A DNA stretch of 64,000 bases from Pyrinomonadaceae bacterium (lineage in GTDB: Bacteria > Acidobacteriota > Blastocatellia > Pyrinomonadales > Pyrinomonadaceae). Under the pieces are notes generated by a model. It saw only the letters and a list, made by a program, of their open reading frames with translations. It was not told the origin of the DNA and searched no databases. Shown piece by piece: positions 33,776 to 44,323 of this stretch (positions are counted from its first letter, which is position 1; the number at the start of each line of letters is the position of its first letter). Both the position numbers and the translations under genes were made by a program. The stretch spans positions 124,001 to 188,000 of the forward strand of contig JACMJZ010000007.1 of assembly GCA_014380365.1 (NCBI GenBank), given 5' to 3'.

Positions 33776-33800
33776 AAGCGAGCCTTAGGCTCGCTTTTGC
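33776..33800 (+). terminator. Terminator-like hairpin before the TonB-like gene
   Basis: AAGCGAGCC (33776-33784) pairs perfectly with GGCTCGCTT (33788-33796) around a TTA loop, followed by TTGCATTTG. It lies 20 bases before the next start codon, so it may end upstream transcripts or regulate the next gene. Confidence 0.55.
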
Positions 33801-33820
33801 ATTTGTTGGAGTAAAGTTTA

Positions 33821-34987
33821 GTGAAGCGAATTAGACTATCAAGACGTTTCCGTCCGGCCACCAAATTCCTCTTGACGTTATCGCTTGTCCTGGTTTCGTC
33901 TACCGCACTACACGCACAGTCCACCCCTGAATCAGCGTTAACCCCGGAAGCCGTGGAGACCCGCATTCAAAGAGCGCGAGCCTTAATCGCTGCCCATCAG
34001 TTGCAGATAGCAGCCAGCGAGCTTGAAAGCGTAAGAGCTTCGACGCAGGATTCCTCGGTCCGCAACATCACCTCGGTAATGTTGATGAGCGTTTATCTGG
34101 AAGAGGGAAACTACGGAAGGGCGGAGGCGCTACTCGAGGAGAACTTCAGCGTGCGGTCAGCGCGGAACGGTGATTCGCTCAGAACTTATTTCGCGCTTGC
34201 GGGCCAGGCAGTAAACGGTAGCCGGACGCACCTTGGCCGCTACCGAAGCTTTGGCATTAACATTACCGATTCAAGTTTGCCTCCTGAAGTCGTAAACGAC
34301 CTGACCCGTCTACGATCTTTTCTGGAACGCATGATTGCGCAGGCGAAGGAGATTGCCGGGGAGAACAAGGCCTACGATTCGTTGTCGCTGCTTGAAGATG
34401 TATTGGGGGTGCGGCTATCACTAGCAAGCGACAGCGAGGATCAAATCAAGTGGCAAGGTGAATACACCGCCGCCCGCCAGTCGCTGGCTGCGTCAGCGAC
34501 GCAGATTGCTTCACTGGTCGGCATTTCAGCGTTGCCACCGACAAAGGCGCCTAAAATTGCTTCGCCATCGCCTTACGCCGTGCGACGAACCCCAGAGCCG
34601 GACGCTGCCCAGAAAGCCGTAGCAATGTCCGAGCAACAACACGTTGCGACCCAAACGCAAATTGCCGCCGCTTCGGTTAGTTCGCCTGCGACGTTACTCC
34701 CAAATGACACCTCGACAGCCCCGGCGTCGTTGAATGCGAGGGCCACCAAGCGCGTGGTGCCGCGCTATCCGCCCCTGGCAAAACAAAGCGGCACTGTCGG
34801 TGCGGTCAGGGTATATGTGGTGATCGATGAGAACGGCGAGGTTATTGAGGTTTCCCGTTCGGAAGGCCCACTCCTGCTACGGCGCGCTGCCGAGGACGCC
34901 GCGCGTCTATGGCGCTTCCAACCAACCCCGGACGCTTCGTCGCCAATCCGGCGCACTGGCTACCTGGATTTCAACTTCTCCCTCTAA
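33821..34987 (+). CDS. Exported protein with C-terminal TonB domain
   Basis: 388 residues, GTG start after TTGGAG. A signal peptide (FRPATKFLLTLSLVLVSSTALHAQ) is followed by a helical region with TPR-like wording (about 45-230: ALIAAHQLQIAASELESVRA, MLMSVYLEEGNYGRAEALLEENF), a proline/alanine-rich stretch and a TonB C-terminal domain (about 310-388: RYPPLAKQSGTVGAVRVYVVIDENGEV...FNFSL). Lacking a clear N-terminal membrane anchor after cleavage, it may act wholly in the periplasm rather than as an energy transducer. Confidence 0.83.
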   Translation: MKRIRLSRRFRPATKFLLTLSLVLVSSTALHAQSTPESALTPEAVETRIQRARALIAAHQLQIAASELESVRASTQDSSVRNITSVMLMSVYLEEGNYGRAEALLEENFSVRSARNGDSLRTYFALAGQAVNGSRTHLGRYRSFGINITDSSLPPEVVNDLTRLRSFLERMIAQAKEIAGENKAYDSLSLLEDVLGVRLSLASDSEDQIKWQGEYTAARQSLAASATQIASLVGISALPPTKAPKIASPSPYAVRRTPEPDAAQKAVAMSEQQHVATQTQIAAASVSSPATLLPNDTSTAPASLNARATKRVVPRYPPLAKQSGTVGAVRVYVVIDENGEVIEVSRSEGPLLLRRAAEDAARLWRFQPTPDASSPIRRTGYLDFNFSL

Positions 34988-35039
34988 CAAGTCCGAAAAA
35001 TTATATCTTATCCCATATTTTCCAACAGTTTACGCCATC

Positions 35040-35068
35040 TTGACTTAAAAGTAAGGTTTCGGTAGACT
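35040..35068 (+). promoter_or_regulatory. Promoter of the rrf2-suf operon
   Basis: TTGACT (35040-35045), 17 bases, TAGACT (35063-35068), about 15 bases before the expected start point and 21 bases before the Rrf2 ATG. The upstream region is AT-rich. The repressor encoded next may bind over this promoter, as IscR-type proteins do. Confidence 0.75.
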
Positions 35069-35089
35069 GACCTCAGCCAGGAAACTCGA

Positions 35090-35578
35090 ATGAAGATATC
35101 GGCACAAGAAGAGTATGGATTGCGCGCTCTGCTGCAACTAGCTCGCGCTGAAACGCAGGGTGAGTCGCTGACGCTCGGACGGATTGCGAGGCTTGAAGGC
35201 ATCTCCACGGCTAACGCGGGCAAGCTGATGTGGATTTTGAATAAGGCCGGCCTCGTACAGTCGCAACGCGGCACCAAAGGTGGCTATCGACTCGCCCGTC
35301 CGGCATCGGACATTCATTTGAACGAAGTCATCAGCGTGTTGGACAACGAGCGCGTCGAGGCCCACTGCAAGAGTTATACGGGTGTTCTTGATTCTTGTGT
35401 GCATACAGGGGACTGCGGAATCAGGCCGGTGATTGTTGAGCTTCATCAGATCGTCGATAACGCGCTATCTGAAATAACGTTGTCACAACTGCTCGGCACT
35501 GAAGCAACCGTCGATGCCGTGCTTCATAAGATTCAGAGTACGAAGCCACGCGCGGAGTCAATTCACGCGCAGGTGTGA
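35090..35578 (+). CDS. Rrf2-family regulator (IscR/SufR-like)
   Basis: 162 residues. The N-terminal winged helix (MKISAQEEYGLRALLQLAR ... NAGKLMWILNKAGLVQSQRGTKGGYRLARP) is that of Rrf2 proteins. Three cysteines in HCKSYTGVLDSCVHTGDCGI are spaced as in those that bind an Fe-S cluster. It is the first gene of the suf operon and most likely senses Fe-S status to control sufBCDSU. The following gene starts 31 bases on. Confidence 0.93.
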   Translation: MKISAQEEYGLRALLQLARAETQGESLTLGRIARLEGISTANAGKLMWILNKAGLVQSQRGTKGGYRLARPASDIHLNEVISVLDNERVEAHCKSYTGVLDSCVHTGDCGIRPVIVELHQIVDNALSEITLSQLLGTEATVDAVLHKIQSTKPRAESIHAQV

Positions 35579-35609
35579 TCGGAGAACATTTTGGTTGAAC
35601 AGGTAACAG

Positions 35610-37046
35610 ATGAGCACAGTAGAAATCTTAAGCAAGCAGGAATATAAATACGGTTTCGTCACCGACATCGAGTCTGACGTAATTCCGCGAGGACTGACGG
35701 AAGACACGATTCGCCTGATCGCGGCCAAGAAGAATGAGCCCGACTGGATGTTGGAGTTTCGGCTCAAGGCCTATCGGCATTGGCTGACCATGACCGAGCC
35801 GACGCATTGGCCAAATATTTCATATCCGAAGATCGACTATCAGGACGTTATCTACTACAGCGCTCCTAAGCAAAAGGCGGTGAAGGCCAGCCTGGACGAA
35901 GTTGATCCGGAGTTGCTGAAGACTTTCGAGAAACTCGGCATCCCTTTGACTGAACAGAAGCAGCTAGCCGGGGTGGCAGTCGATGCGATCTTCGATTCCG
36001 TTTCGGTGGCTACGACCTATAAGGAAAAACTCAAAAAGCACGGCGTGATCTTCTGTTCGTTTACAGAAGCGATTAAGGATTATCCGGACCTCATCAAAAA
36101 GTATCTGGGTTCTGTTGTTCCTACAAACGACAATTTCTTTGCCGCGCTTAATAGCGCAGTGTTTTCGGACGGGTCATTCTGTTTCATCCCGAAGGGCGTT
36201 CGTTGTCCAATGGAGCTTTCCACGTATTTCAGAATCAACAATTCTGAGTCGGGGCAGTTTGAGCGAACGCTGATCGTGGCCGAAGAAGGCGCCTACGTTT
36301 CCTACCTGGAGGGCTGCACGGCCCCGAAGTTTGATAAAAACCAACTGCACGCCGCGGTCGTTGAACTGGTCGCCCTTGATGATGCGCAGATCAAATATTC
36401 GACCGTGCAAAACTGGTACGCGGGCGACGAAAACGGCGTGGGCGGCATTTACAACTTTGTGACGAAGCGTGGCAAGTGTGCGGGGAAGAACTCAAAGATT
36501 TCGTGGACGCAGGTGGAGACAGGCTCAGCAATTACCTGGAAGTATCCGTCATGCATTCTGCAGGGTGACAATTCGATCGGTGAGTTTTACTCCGTCGCGC
36601 TGACGAATCATGCGCAGCAGGCCGATACCGGCACCAAGATGATCCATCTGGGCAAGAACACGCGCTCGACGATCATCTCCAAAGGAATCGCGGCCGGAAA
36701 ATCAAACAATAGCTACCGCGGGCTCGTGAAGGTGATGCCGAAGGCGGAGAACGCGCGCAACTATACGCAATGTGACTCGATGCTGATTGGTTCAAACTGC
36801 GGCGCGAATACGTTTCCCTACATCGAGGTCATGAACAACAGCTCGAACGTGGAGCATGAGGCCTCAACCTCGAAGATCAGCGAGGAGCAATTGTTTTATT
36901 TGCAGCAGCGCGGAATATCGCAGGAAGACGCCGTGTCGTTGATCATTAACGGGTTCTGCAAGGACGTGTTTTTGCAGTTGCCGATGGAGTTTGCCGTCGA
37001 GGCGACACGCCTGCTCGGCATGAAGCTCGAAGGCAGCGTGGGCTAA
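35610..37046 (+). CDS. sufB: Fe-S cluster assembly scaffold SufB
   Basis: 478 residues, the usual SufB length. Signature stretches include [64 protein letters not shown] and the C-terminal [28 protein letters not shown]. The core binding cysteine (GCTAP) is present. It forms the SufBC2D complex on which new Fe-S clusters are built. Confidence 0.97.
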   Translation: MSTVEILSKQEYKYGFVTDIESDVIPRGLTEDTIRLIAAKKNEPDWMLEFRLKAYRHWLTMTEPTHWPNISYPKIDYQDVIYYSAPKQKAVKASLDEVDPELLKTFEKLGIPLTEQKQLAGVAVDAIFDSVSVATTYKEKLKKHGVIFCSFTEAIKDYPDLIKKYLGSVVPTNDNFFAALNSAVFSDGSFCFIPKGVRCPMELSTYFRINNSESGQFERTLIVAEEGAYVSYLEGCTAPKFDKNQLHAAVVELVALDDAQIKYSTVQNWYAGDENGVGGIYNFVTKRGKCAGKNSKISWTQVETGSAITWKYPSCILQGDNSIGEFYSVALTNHAQQADTGTKMIHLGKNTRSTIISKGIAAGKSNNSYRGLVKVMPKAENARNYTQCDSMLIGSNCGANTFPYIEVMNNSSNVEHEASTSKISEEQLFYLQQRGISQEDAVSLIINGFCKDVFLQLPMEFAVEATRLLGMKLEGSVG

Positions 37047-37051
37047 AGGCA

Positions 37052-37123
37052 GGTACCGGGTGTCGGGTGTCAGGTGCTGGAATGGTTTTTCTTCCCGACA
37101 CCTGGCACCCGACACCTGTTACC
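37052..37123. repeat. Inverted repeat element (GGGTGTCGGGTGTCAGGTG vocabulary)
   Basis: GGTACCGGGTGTCGGGTGTC on the left (37052-37071) is answered by GGCACCCGACACCTGTTACC (37104-37123). It sits between sufB and sufC inside the operon. Confidence 0.82.
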
Positions 37124-37149
37124 AGGAACTTACGGAGTAAATTATTTCA

Positions 37150-37926
37150 ATGTTAGAGATTAAAAACCTACATGCAGGTATCGATGGTAACGAAATTCTT
37201 AAAGGCATAAATCTGACCATTAAGAAGGGCGAGATTCACGCGATCATGGGCCCGAACGGCTCGGGTAAATCCACCCTGGCGAAGGTCCTGGCCGGCCATC
37301 CGTCATACGAGGTAACGAAGGGCGAGGTACTCTTCGAAGGAAAGAACTTGCTTGAGCTGGCGCCCGACGAGCGCGCGCGCGAAGGCATCTTCATGGCGTT
37401 TCAATATCCGATTGAAGTCCCCGGGGTATCCAACGCTCAGTTCTTACGACTTGCCTACAACGAAAAGCGCAAGCACCTGGGCGAAGAAGAGTTGGATCCA
37501 CTCGAGTTCAAGGATCTCCTGAAGGAGCGCGCCAAGGTGGTTGAAATGGATGCGAGCTTCATGTCGCGTTCAGTTAACGAAGGCTTTTCCGGCGGCGAGA
37601 AGAAACGCAACGAGATTCTGCAGATGGCGGTTTTGGAACCGAAACTCGCGGTGCTCGACGAAACCGATTCTGGATTGGATATCGATGCCTTGAGAATTGT
37701 TGCTGGTGGCGTTAATCAGTTGCACAACCCAGAGAACGCCGTGATTCTGGTGACGCATTATCAACGCCTGCTCGACTACATCGTGCCGCAGTTTGTACAC
37801 GTCCTGGCAAACGGGCGAATTGCTAAAGAGGGCGGCAAGGAATTGGCGCTCGAACTGGAGGAGAAGGGTTACGACTGGCTCAAGACTGCGGCTGATACGG
37901 GCACGCTTGGCGTGCAGGCGAGTTAA
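37150..37926 (+). CDS. sufC: Fe-S assembly ATPase SufC
   Basis: 258 residues. ABC ATPase with Walker [17 protein letters not shown], signature [15 protein letters not shown] and Walker [18 protein letters not shown]. The ETDSGLDID wording is diagnostic of SufC. It powers SufBCD conformational changes for cluster assembly in the cytoplasm. Confidence 0.98.
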   Translation: MLEIKNLHAGIDGNEILKGINLTIKKGEIHAIMGPNGSGKSTLAKVLAGHPSYEVTKGEVLFEGKNLLELAPDERAREGIFMAFQYPIEVPGVSNAQFLRLAYNEKRKHLGEEELDPLEFKDLLKERAKVVEMDASFMSRSVNEGFSGGEKKRNEILQMAVLEPKLAVLDETDSGLDIDALRIVAGGVNQLHNPENAVILVTHYQRLLDYIVPQFVHVLANGRIAKEGGKELALELEEKGYDWLKTAADTGTLGVQAS

Positions 37927-37931
37927 GGAAA

Positions 37932-39281
37932 ATGGTTACCGAAATAACAACGCGAAACAATTCGTATCGAGAAGCTTATCAAGTTCTTCAGGAACGCACG
38001 GCACCCTCCGGTGCTTCGTGGCTTCAGCGCCTGCGTGCAAACGCCTTCGAGCGTTTTGAGGAGTTGGGCTTTCCCTCGGTGCGGGATGAGGAATGGAAGT
38101 ACACCAACGTCGCCGCGATTGCCAAGGCTGACTTCCAAAAGGGCGTTTACGCCGAGAGTTCGAGTCGTGGCTCTGGCGCGAAGGAATTGGCAAGTTTTGG
38201 CTCTCCCGAAACTGAGGCCAGCCAGTTGATTTTTGTAAACGGCAAATTGCGAAGCGACCTGTCCTCGGTCAGCGGCCTTCCGGCGGAAGTGGTTGCATTG
38301 GATCTGTCGCAGGCAATTCAGGACGAACGCTATAGCGAGATCGTCAGAACTAATCTCGCGCGCCACGCTGACTATATCGCCAACGGGTTCACCGCTCTCA
38401 ACACCGCATTTATTTCCGACGGCGCCTTTGTATACATCCCCAAAGGCGTCGTGGTTGAAACTCCCATTCAACTGCTATTCATCTCAGACGGTGCAGGTGT
38501 AAATGCGGCAAGCTTTCCGCGCGTCCTGTTGGTTGCCGCAGAGAACAGTAGCGCGACTCTGATTGAGAGCTACGTGAGTACCCATGATTCGGCGTATTTC
38601 ACGAATGCTGTAGTTGAGGTTGCGCTCAAGTCCGGCGCTCGTCTGGAGCATTACAAAGTTCAGCGTGAAAGCCAGGCTGCGTTTCACGTTGCTACCACCC
38701 AGGCGGACCTGGGGCCGAATTCGACCTACGACTCAACTACGATTACTTTTGGCGCCCGGCTTTCGAGACACGATTTCAGCGTGACGATGGATCATGAAGG
38801 CGTGGAGTGTTGGGTCGACGGTTTATATCTCGTCACCGACGACCAGCATACAGACACTCACTCGGTGATCGATCATCGGCAACCCCACTGCACCAGTCAT
38901 CAACTTTACAAGGGCATTCTCGACGGCAAGTCGCGGGCAGTCTTCAACGGCAAAGTCTTCGTGCGCCATGACGCGCAAAAGACCGACGCCATGCAGACTA
39001 ACAAGAACCTGTTGCTATCGAATGAAGCTCGCGTGGACACCAAGCCACAACTGGAAATTTTGGCCGACGATGTTAAGTGCGCACACGGCGCCGCAGTTGG
39101 GCAGATTGATGAGGATGAGTTGTTCTACCTGGCGACGCGAGGAATTCATCCGGACCTGGCGCGCAACCTTCTGACTTACGGCTTTGCCGAAGAAGTGATT
39201 GGGAAGATCAAGGTGGACTCTATCAGGGCGCAATTAGATGCGGCAGTCCTCAATCGGTTGAACGCGCGGCTTGAGGCTTAA
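37932..39281 (+). CDS. sufD: Fe-S assembly protein SufD
   Basis: 449 residues, starting five bases after sufC. Its core matches SufB/SufD: TDDQHTDTHSVIDHRQPHCTSHQLYKGILDGKSRAVFNGKV and DTKPQLEILADDVKCAHGAAVGQIDEDELFYLATRGI. His in KCAHGA is part of the SufB-SufD interface used for cluster formation. Partner of SufB and SufC. Confidence 0.97.
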   Translation: MVTEITTRNNSYREAYQVLQERTAPSGASWLQRLRANAFERFEELGFPSVRDEEWKYTNVAAIAKADFQKGVYAESSSRGSGAKELASFGSPETEASQLIFVNGKLRSDLSSVSGLPAEVVALDLSQAIQDERYSEIVRTNLARHADYIANGFTALNTAFISDGAFVYIPKGVVVETPIQLLFISDGAGVNAASFPRVLLVAAENSSATLIESYVSTHDSAYFTNAVVEVALKSGARLEHYKVQRESQAAFHVATTQADLGPNSTYDSTTITFGARLSRHDFSVTMDHEGVECWVDGLYLVTDDQHTDTHSVIDHRQPHCTSHQLYKGILDGKSRAVFNGKVFVRHDAQKTDAMQTNKNLLLSNEARVDTKPQLEILADDVKCAHGAAVGQIDEDELFYLATRGIHPDLARNLLTYGFAEEVIGKIKVDSIRAQLDAAVLNRLNARLEA

Positions 39282-39327
39282 CACAGTATTGTTAGGCACA
39301 AGGTCAATAGAGAGCTGGGAGGAATCA

Positions 39328-39681
39328 ATGGGTATCACCTACGTCGAAGGAACAGTAACCGGTCCAACCGGGAAAGAAACAACGACTGAGTTCCTTGTGG
39401 ACAGCGGGGCCAAATACACGTTGTTGCCTCTGAAGAACTGGAAAGCGATTGGGCTGAAGCCGCAGCGCCGACTCACTTTTGTGCTTGCTGACGGTACCAA
39501 GGTCAAGCGCGACATCGCTGAAGGTTACATCAAGCTTCCTCAGGGCAACACACACACGCCCGTGGTTCTTGGAAAGGCTGGAGATGAAGCCTTGTTAGGA
39601 GTCGTCACGCTCGAAGAGCTGGGGCTGGTTCTGAATCCTTTTCAGCGTTCGCTGCATCCCGCTCGAATGATGCTGGCCTGA
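39328..39681 (+). CDS. Retropepsin-like aspartyl protease-fold protein within the suf operon
   Basis: 117 residues from ATG 39328, which follows GGGAGGAAT. The active-site strand [13 protein letters not shown] (Asp near 29-32) has D-S-G in place of the usual D-T-G and is followed by [20 protein letters not shown] and the flap/second-half wording [17 protein letters not shown]. This is the single-lobe clan AA fold, which acts as a dimer. It lies between sufD and sufS in the same direction (gaps of 46 and 10 bases). Function in Fe-S assembly is not known; it may be a stowaway gene. Confidence 0.85.
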   Translation: MGITYVEGTVTGPTGKETTTEFLVDSGAKYTLLPLKNWKAIGLKPQRRLTFVLADGTKVKRDIAEGYIKLPQGNTHTPVVLGKAGDEALLGVVTLEELGLVLNPFQRSLHPARMMLA

Positions 39682-39691
39682 TGATCACCGT

Positions 39692-40957
<1,266 letters not shown>

Positions 40958-40961
40958 TTAA

Positions 40962-41023
40962 GTCCGACAAACTTCAGTTTGTCGCTTCAAGGGTGGACAT
41001 CGACAAACTGAAGTTTGTCGGAC
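40962..41023. repeat. Inverted pair of TCCGACAAACTTCAGTTTGTCG palindromes
   Basis: Two copies of a 23-bp hairpin unit (40962-40984 and 41001-41023) face each other; each is itself a palindrome (CGACAAACT/AGTTTGTCG). The second is almost identical to 56621-56645 in the acyl-CoA ligase gene. Confidence 0.88.
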
Positions 41024-41034
41024 ATTAGATAAAC

Positions 41035-41493
41035 ATGTCAGAACTCAGCGAACTGTATCAGCAGGTCATTCTCGACCATAACAAGAAGCCGCGAAACTTC
41101 CGCAAGCTGGAGACGGCCAACCATTCTGCCGAGGGTTTCAATCCGCTCTGCGGCGATCACCTGACAGTTTATCTGAATCTGGAGGAGGGCGCGGTGAAGG
41201 AAATAAGCTTCGAAGGTTCCGGATGCGCCATTTCCAAGGCTGCAGCAAGTATGATGACGCAGGCGTTGAAGGGAAAAAGCAAGCAGCAAGCGGAATCGCT
41301 CTTCAAAGAGTTTCATGGAATGGTCGCAGGTGATTCAGTAGTCAGCGATGAAGAAGACGCCAGCGACGGCCTCGGTAATCTTAAGGTCTTCTCGGGCGTC
41401 CGCGAATTTCCGGTCAGAGTAAAATGCGCCACGCTCCCATGGCATACCATGCACGCCGCGCTTAACAACCAGGCTCTCATCTCCACCGAATAA
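41035..41493 (+). CDS. sufU: SufU sulfur-transfer/scaffold protein
   Basis: 152 residues, the IscU/SufU fold. LYQQVILDHNKKPRNFRKLE, NPLCGDHLTVYLNL (first Cys and Asp), FEGSGCAISKAAASMM and RVKCATLPWHTMHAAL carry the three cysteines and the aspartate. The insertion between the second and third cysteines (LFKEFHGMVAGDSVVSDEEDA...) is the SufU type. It accepts sulfur from SufS. It completes the operon. Confidence 0.95.
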   Translation: MSELSELYQQVILDHNKKPRNFRKLETANHSAEGFNPLCGDHLTVYLNLEEGAVKEISFEGSGCAISKAAASMMTQALKGKSKQQAESLFKEFHGMVAGDSVVSDEEDASDGLGNLKVFSGVREFPVRVKCATLPWHTMHAALNNQALISTE

Positions 41494-41516
41494 TGAATCA
41501 GCAATATAGTTTTTCT

Positions 41517-41660
41517 TGCAGGTTGCCTGGTGGGCATCCTTTGCGTTCCTTTGCGCGTTCGATTGCGTGCTTTGCGGCGAAAGAAACAGCGGAAACCCCA
41601 GAGAACGCAAAGTTGGCGCAAAGAGCCGCAATGGGCAAAGGCCGCCGTCTTTTGTTGTGC
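41517..41660. repeat. Inverted repeat element (TTTGCGTTCCTTTGCG / CGCAAAG vocabulary)
   Basis: CTTTGCGTTCCTTTGCGCG on the left faces GAACGCAAAGTTGGCGCAAAG on the right. Same vocabulary as 9190-9336. It fills the spacer between sufU and the next gene. Confidence 0.78.
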
Positions 41661-41727
41661 GGCTGACAAACTACGGACTGGTGGGCATAATGTCTCAACT
41701 CAAAGTTCAAGACAGGGCACCTATCCA

Positions 41728-42861
41728 GTGATCATAACTTCCGTCGAGTTGCGTCAGATCAACCTTCCCTTAGTCCATCCTTTCGAGACTAGTTTCGGCC
41801 GAACTACCGAGCGGCACATTCTGCTGGTTCGGGTCGTGGACCACGACGGGGTGGTTGGTTGGGGTGAATGCACGGCTGGCGAAGGTCCGTTCTATAGTTA
41901 CGAATGGGTGGACACAGCCTGGCCAACTCTGAAGACCTACCTCGCGCCTATGGTCGTCGGAAGGGAAATCAACTCCGCTGCGGATGTATGGACGCTGATG
42001 CGCTCGGTGCGCGGGCATCGCATGGCGAAAGCAGCTATTGAAAACGCAGTCTGGGACCTGGAGGCCCGGGCGTTAGGTCGGGCACTTTGGAAACATCTCG
42101 GCGGCGTGCGCGAGGAGATTTCTTGTGGCGTCTCGATCGGGATACAACACTCGCCGGAAGAGCTGATTGAAAAGATCGAGAAAGAGTTAGCAGCGGGTTA
42201 TCAAAGGATCAAGATCAAAATCAAACCGGGTTGGGATCTGAAGATTATCGAGGAAGTGCGTAAACGCTTTCCTGAGATTCAGTTGATGGGTGATGCGAAC
42301 TCCGCCTACACGCTCGCCGATGTTCCCCTTTTCAGGGAGGTGGATCAGTTTAATCTAATGATGATCGAGCAGCCCCTAGCTCACGACGACATCTTCGATC
42401 ACGCGGAGCTACAAAAACAGATCAAGACGCCCATCTGCCTGGACGAGTCGATACGAACGAACGCGGACGCGCAGCATGCGATTCAGCTTGGCGCCTGTCA
42501 GATAGTCAATCTAAAGCTTGGCCGTGTCGGCGGGCACGCGCAGGCGAGGCAAGTCGAAACAGTTTGTCGCGATCAGGGTATTCCTGTTTGGTGCGGTGGC
42601 ATGCTTGAGTCTGGGGTGGGACGCGCTCACAACATCGCGATGGCCACACTTGCCGGGTTCACGTTGCCGGGCGACGTCTCGGCCAGTTCAAGGTATTGGG
42701 AAGAAGACATCATCGACCCAGCCGTGACTGTGAGTCCCAGCGGAACAATCAAGGCGCCGGATGCACCGGGCATTGGATTTGAAGTTAATCTCTCACGAAT
42801 CGATAGGTTGACTGTCAGAAAAGAAACGATTACCAAGTTAGATACCGCGAAGCGGTTGTGA
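41728..42861 (+). CDS. Enolase-superfamily enzyme (o-succinylbenzoate synthase / N-acylamino acid racemase type)
   Basis: 377 residues from GTG 41728; the longer frame from 41530 runs through repeat DNA and is rejected. Catalytic features of the MLE/OSBS group are all visible: KxK motif in YQRIKIKIKPGWD, metal ligands in GDANSAYT, IEQPLAHDD and CLDESIR, and the second base in VNLKLGRVGGHAQ. It could be MenC of menaquinone synthesis or an N-acylamino acid racemase. No other men gene is nearby, and an M20 peptidase follows, so a racemase role is also reasonable. The last residues and stop are encoded by the left arm of a repeat. Confidence 0.88.
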   Translation: MIITSVELRQINLPLVHPFETSFGRTTERHILLVRVVDHDGVVGWGECTAGEGPFYSYEWVDTAWPTLKTYLAPMVVGREINSAADVWTLMRSVRGHRMAKAAIENAVWDLEARALGRALWKHLGGVREEISCGVSIGIQHSPEELIEKIEKELAAGYQRIKIKIKPGWDLKIIEEVRKRFPEIQLMGDANSAYTLADVPLFREVDQFNLMMIEQPLAHDDIFDHAELQKQIKTPICLDESIRTNADAQHAIQLGACQIVNLKLGRVGGHAQARQVETVCRDQGIPVWCGGMLESGVGRAHNIAMATLAGFTLPGDVSASSRYWEEDIIDPAVTVSPSGTIKAPDAPGIGFEVNLSRIDRLTVRKETITKLDTAKRL

Positions 42862-43015
42862 CCTCCAGCCCAACGTTGCCGCTCGGCGGCTACGTTGGGT
42901 ATCCGCGGGTGGAAAAGGACGCAACCCCATCGGGGTTGAGGCGGATTTGGGAATCCCTACCCCAGGGTAGCCGCGGCGACAACCCTGGGCTGGAGGTCTC
43001 AACCGTTTCGCGGTA
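42843..43015. repeat. Large inverted repeat with inner hairpins overlapping a gene 3' end
   Basis: Arms 42843-42871 and 42987-43015 (TACCGCGAAGCGGTTGTGAC... and its partner) are near-complementary over about 29 bases. The left arm encodes the last residues and stop of the enolase-family gene. Inside are hairpins CAACGT...ACGTTG, AACCCCATCGGGGTT and ACCCCAGGGT. The shape is like that of 20755-20910. Confidence 0.82.
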
Positions 43016-43051
43016 CTTAATCAAAGCTTCCTTTAGTTTGTCGTAGTCCCG

Positions 43052-44230
43052 GTGTTGAGCGATCCCAAGATGAGATTTTCTGACTCTGACATTACTGCCT
43101 TTAGTGATTACTTTCTCGGCCGCCAGGATGCGATCGTCGCCTTTGCGCGCGCGCTGGTGGAAGCGGAATCGCCGTCCGGCGACGAGGCCGGAAGTAAGGC
43201 GGTGGTTTCTCTTTTAAGTGCGGCGGCGGCGGGGAGCAGCCCAGTCACAACGAATGAACGGATTGCGAGCGAAAACTACGGCGAACACCTGCGGGTGATT
43301 GCGTTCGGGGATTCACGGGAAAAGCCGATTGTCATCTTAGGCCACACCGACACGGTGCATCCGCGCGGCTCGGTTCAGCAGCGTCCCTGGCGAGTTGAGG
43401 GTAATCGAGCGTACGGACCGGGCGTCTTCGATATGAAGGCCAATTGCGCGCTGGCTATGGAGGTGGTGCGAGCCTGCGCCGCCACAGGATTAGCGCCACG
43501 ACGCCCCGTTGTTTTGCTGTTAACCTGCGATGAAGAAACAGGCAGTCGGACCGGCAGGCAACTGGTCGAAGCTGAAGCGCGCAGGTCTCATGCTGTGTTG
43601 GTGCTGGAGCCGCCCGGAAGCGGCGGCCGGGCCAAGACGGGCCGGAAGGGAACCGGGATGTTCACGATTGAAGCGCGCGGGAACGCGGCCCATGCAGGAT
43701 TGGAACCGGAAAAGGGCGCCAGTGCAATTCTGGAATTGGCGCGTCAAACCGATCGGCTTCACGCTTTGAATGGGACGGCAGGCGGTATCAGTGTCAACGT
43801 CGGAGTCTTCCAAGGCGGCACGCTATCAAACGTGGTGGCCGCTCAAGCGCGTGCGGAGATCGACGTGCGGTTCAGCAATGCCGACGAAGCAGCGCGAATT
43901 GAGAAGGAGATTTACGATCTGCGTCCCTTTGACGAACGGGTGCGGCTCATCGTGAAGGGGGGCATCAATCGTCCGCCACTCGAGCGTAGTGACAAAGTGC
44001 TCGGTCTCTACACCGAAGCCAAAGCATTGGCGCACCGGCTGGGCTTCGAGTTAGGGGAGATCCAGGTTGGCGGCGCTTCAGATGGGAACTTTGCCGCTGC
44101 GGCCGGCGCCGCTGTGCTTGATGGACTCGGAATTGATGGCGACGGCGCCCACGCGACGCACGAGCACATCATCCTCGATGACATCCCGCGGCGCGGCGCG
44201 CTGCTGGCGGGACTGGTTGCATCGTTGTAG
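43052..44230 (+). CDS. M20-family metallopeptidase (glutamate carboxypeptidase-like)
   Basis: 392 residues; GTG 43052 or ATG 43070 could be the start. Dinuclear zinc site residues are visible: His in LGHTDTVHPRG, Asp in GPGVFDMKAN, the Glu pair in CDEETGSRTG, Glu in LVLEPPG and His near the end in AHATHEHI. The middle holds the dimerisation domain (about 180-295). The CPG2-like wording suggests cleavage of a C-terminal glutamate or another small acylated amino acid. No signal peptide, so cytoplasmic. Confidence 0.9.
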   Translation: MLSDPKMRFSDSDITAFSDYFLGRQDAIVAFARALVEAESPSGDEAGSKAVVSLLSAAAAGSSPVTTNERIASENYGEHLRVIAFGDSREKPIVILGHTDTVHPRGSVQQRPWRVEGNRAYGPGVFDMKANCALAMEVVRACAATGLAPRRPVVLLLTCDEETGSRTGRQLVEAEARRSHAVLVLEPPGSGGRAKTGRKGTGMFTIEARGNAAHAGLEPEKGASAILELARQTDRLHALNGTAGGISVNVGVFQGGTLSNVVAAQARAEIDVRFSNADEAARIEKEIYDLRPFDERVRLIVKGGINRPPLERSDKVLGLYTEAKALAHRLGFELGEIQVGGASDGNFAAAAGAAVLDGLGIDGDGAHATHEHIILDDIPRRGALLAGLVASL

Positions 44231-44232
44231 TA

Positions 44233-44322
44233 AGTCTAGAGTCGAGAGTCTGGCTTCTGAAGCTAAGAACAAAGGTTCTTTTGGTGTCGACTCTATACTC
44301 TGGACTGCAGACTCCAGACTCT
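44233..44322. repeat. Inverted repeat element (AGTCTAGAGTCGAGAGTC vocabulary)
   Basis: AGTCTAGAGTCGAGAGTCTG on the left faces ACTCTATACTCTGGACTGC and AGACTCCAGACTCT on the right. It fills the spacer and ends two bases before the exonuclease ATG, so no standard ribosome-binding site precedes that gene. Confidence 0.78.
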
Positions 44323-44323
44323 T

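Noticed and set aside
41530..41727. N-terminal 66-residue extension of the enolase-family enzyme
   Set aside because: Encoded by repeat DNA (CTTTGCG element), very basic, and no homologue-like features; GTG 41728 matches the family start.
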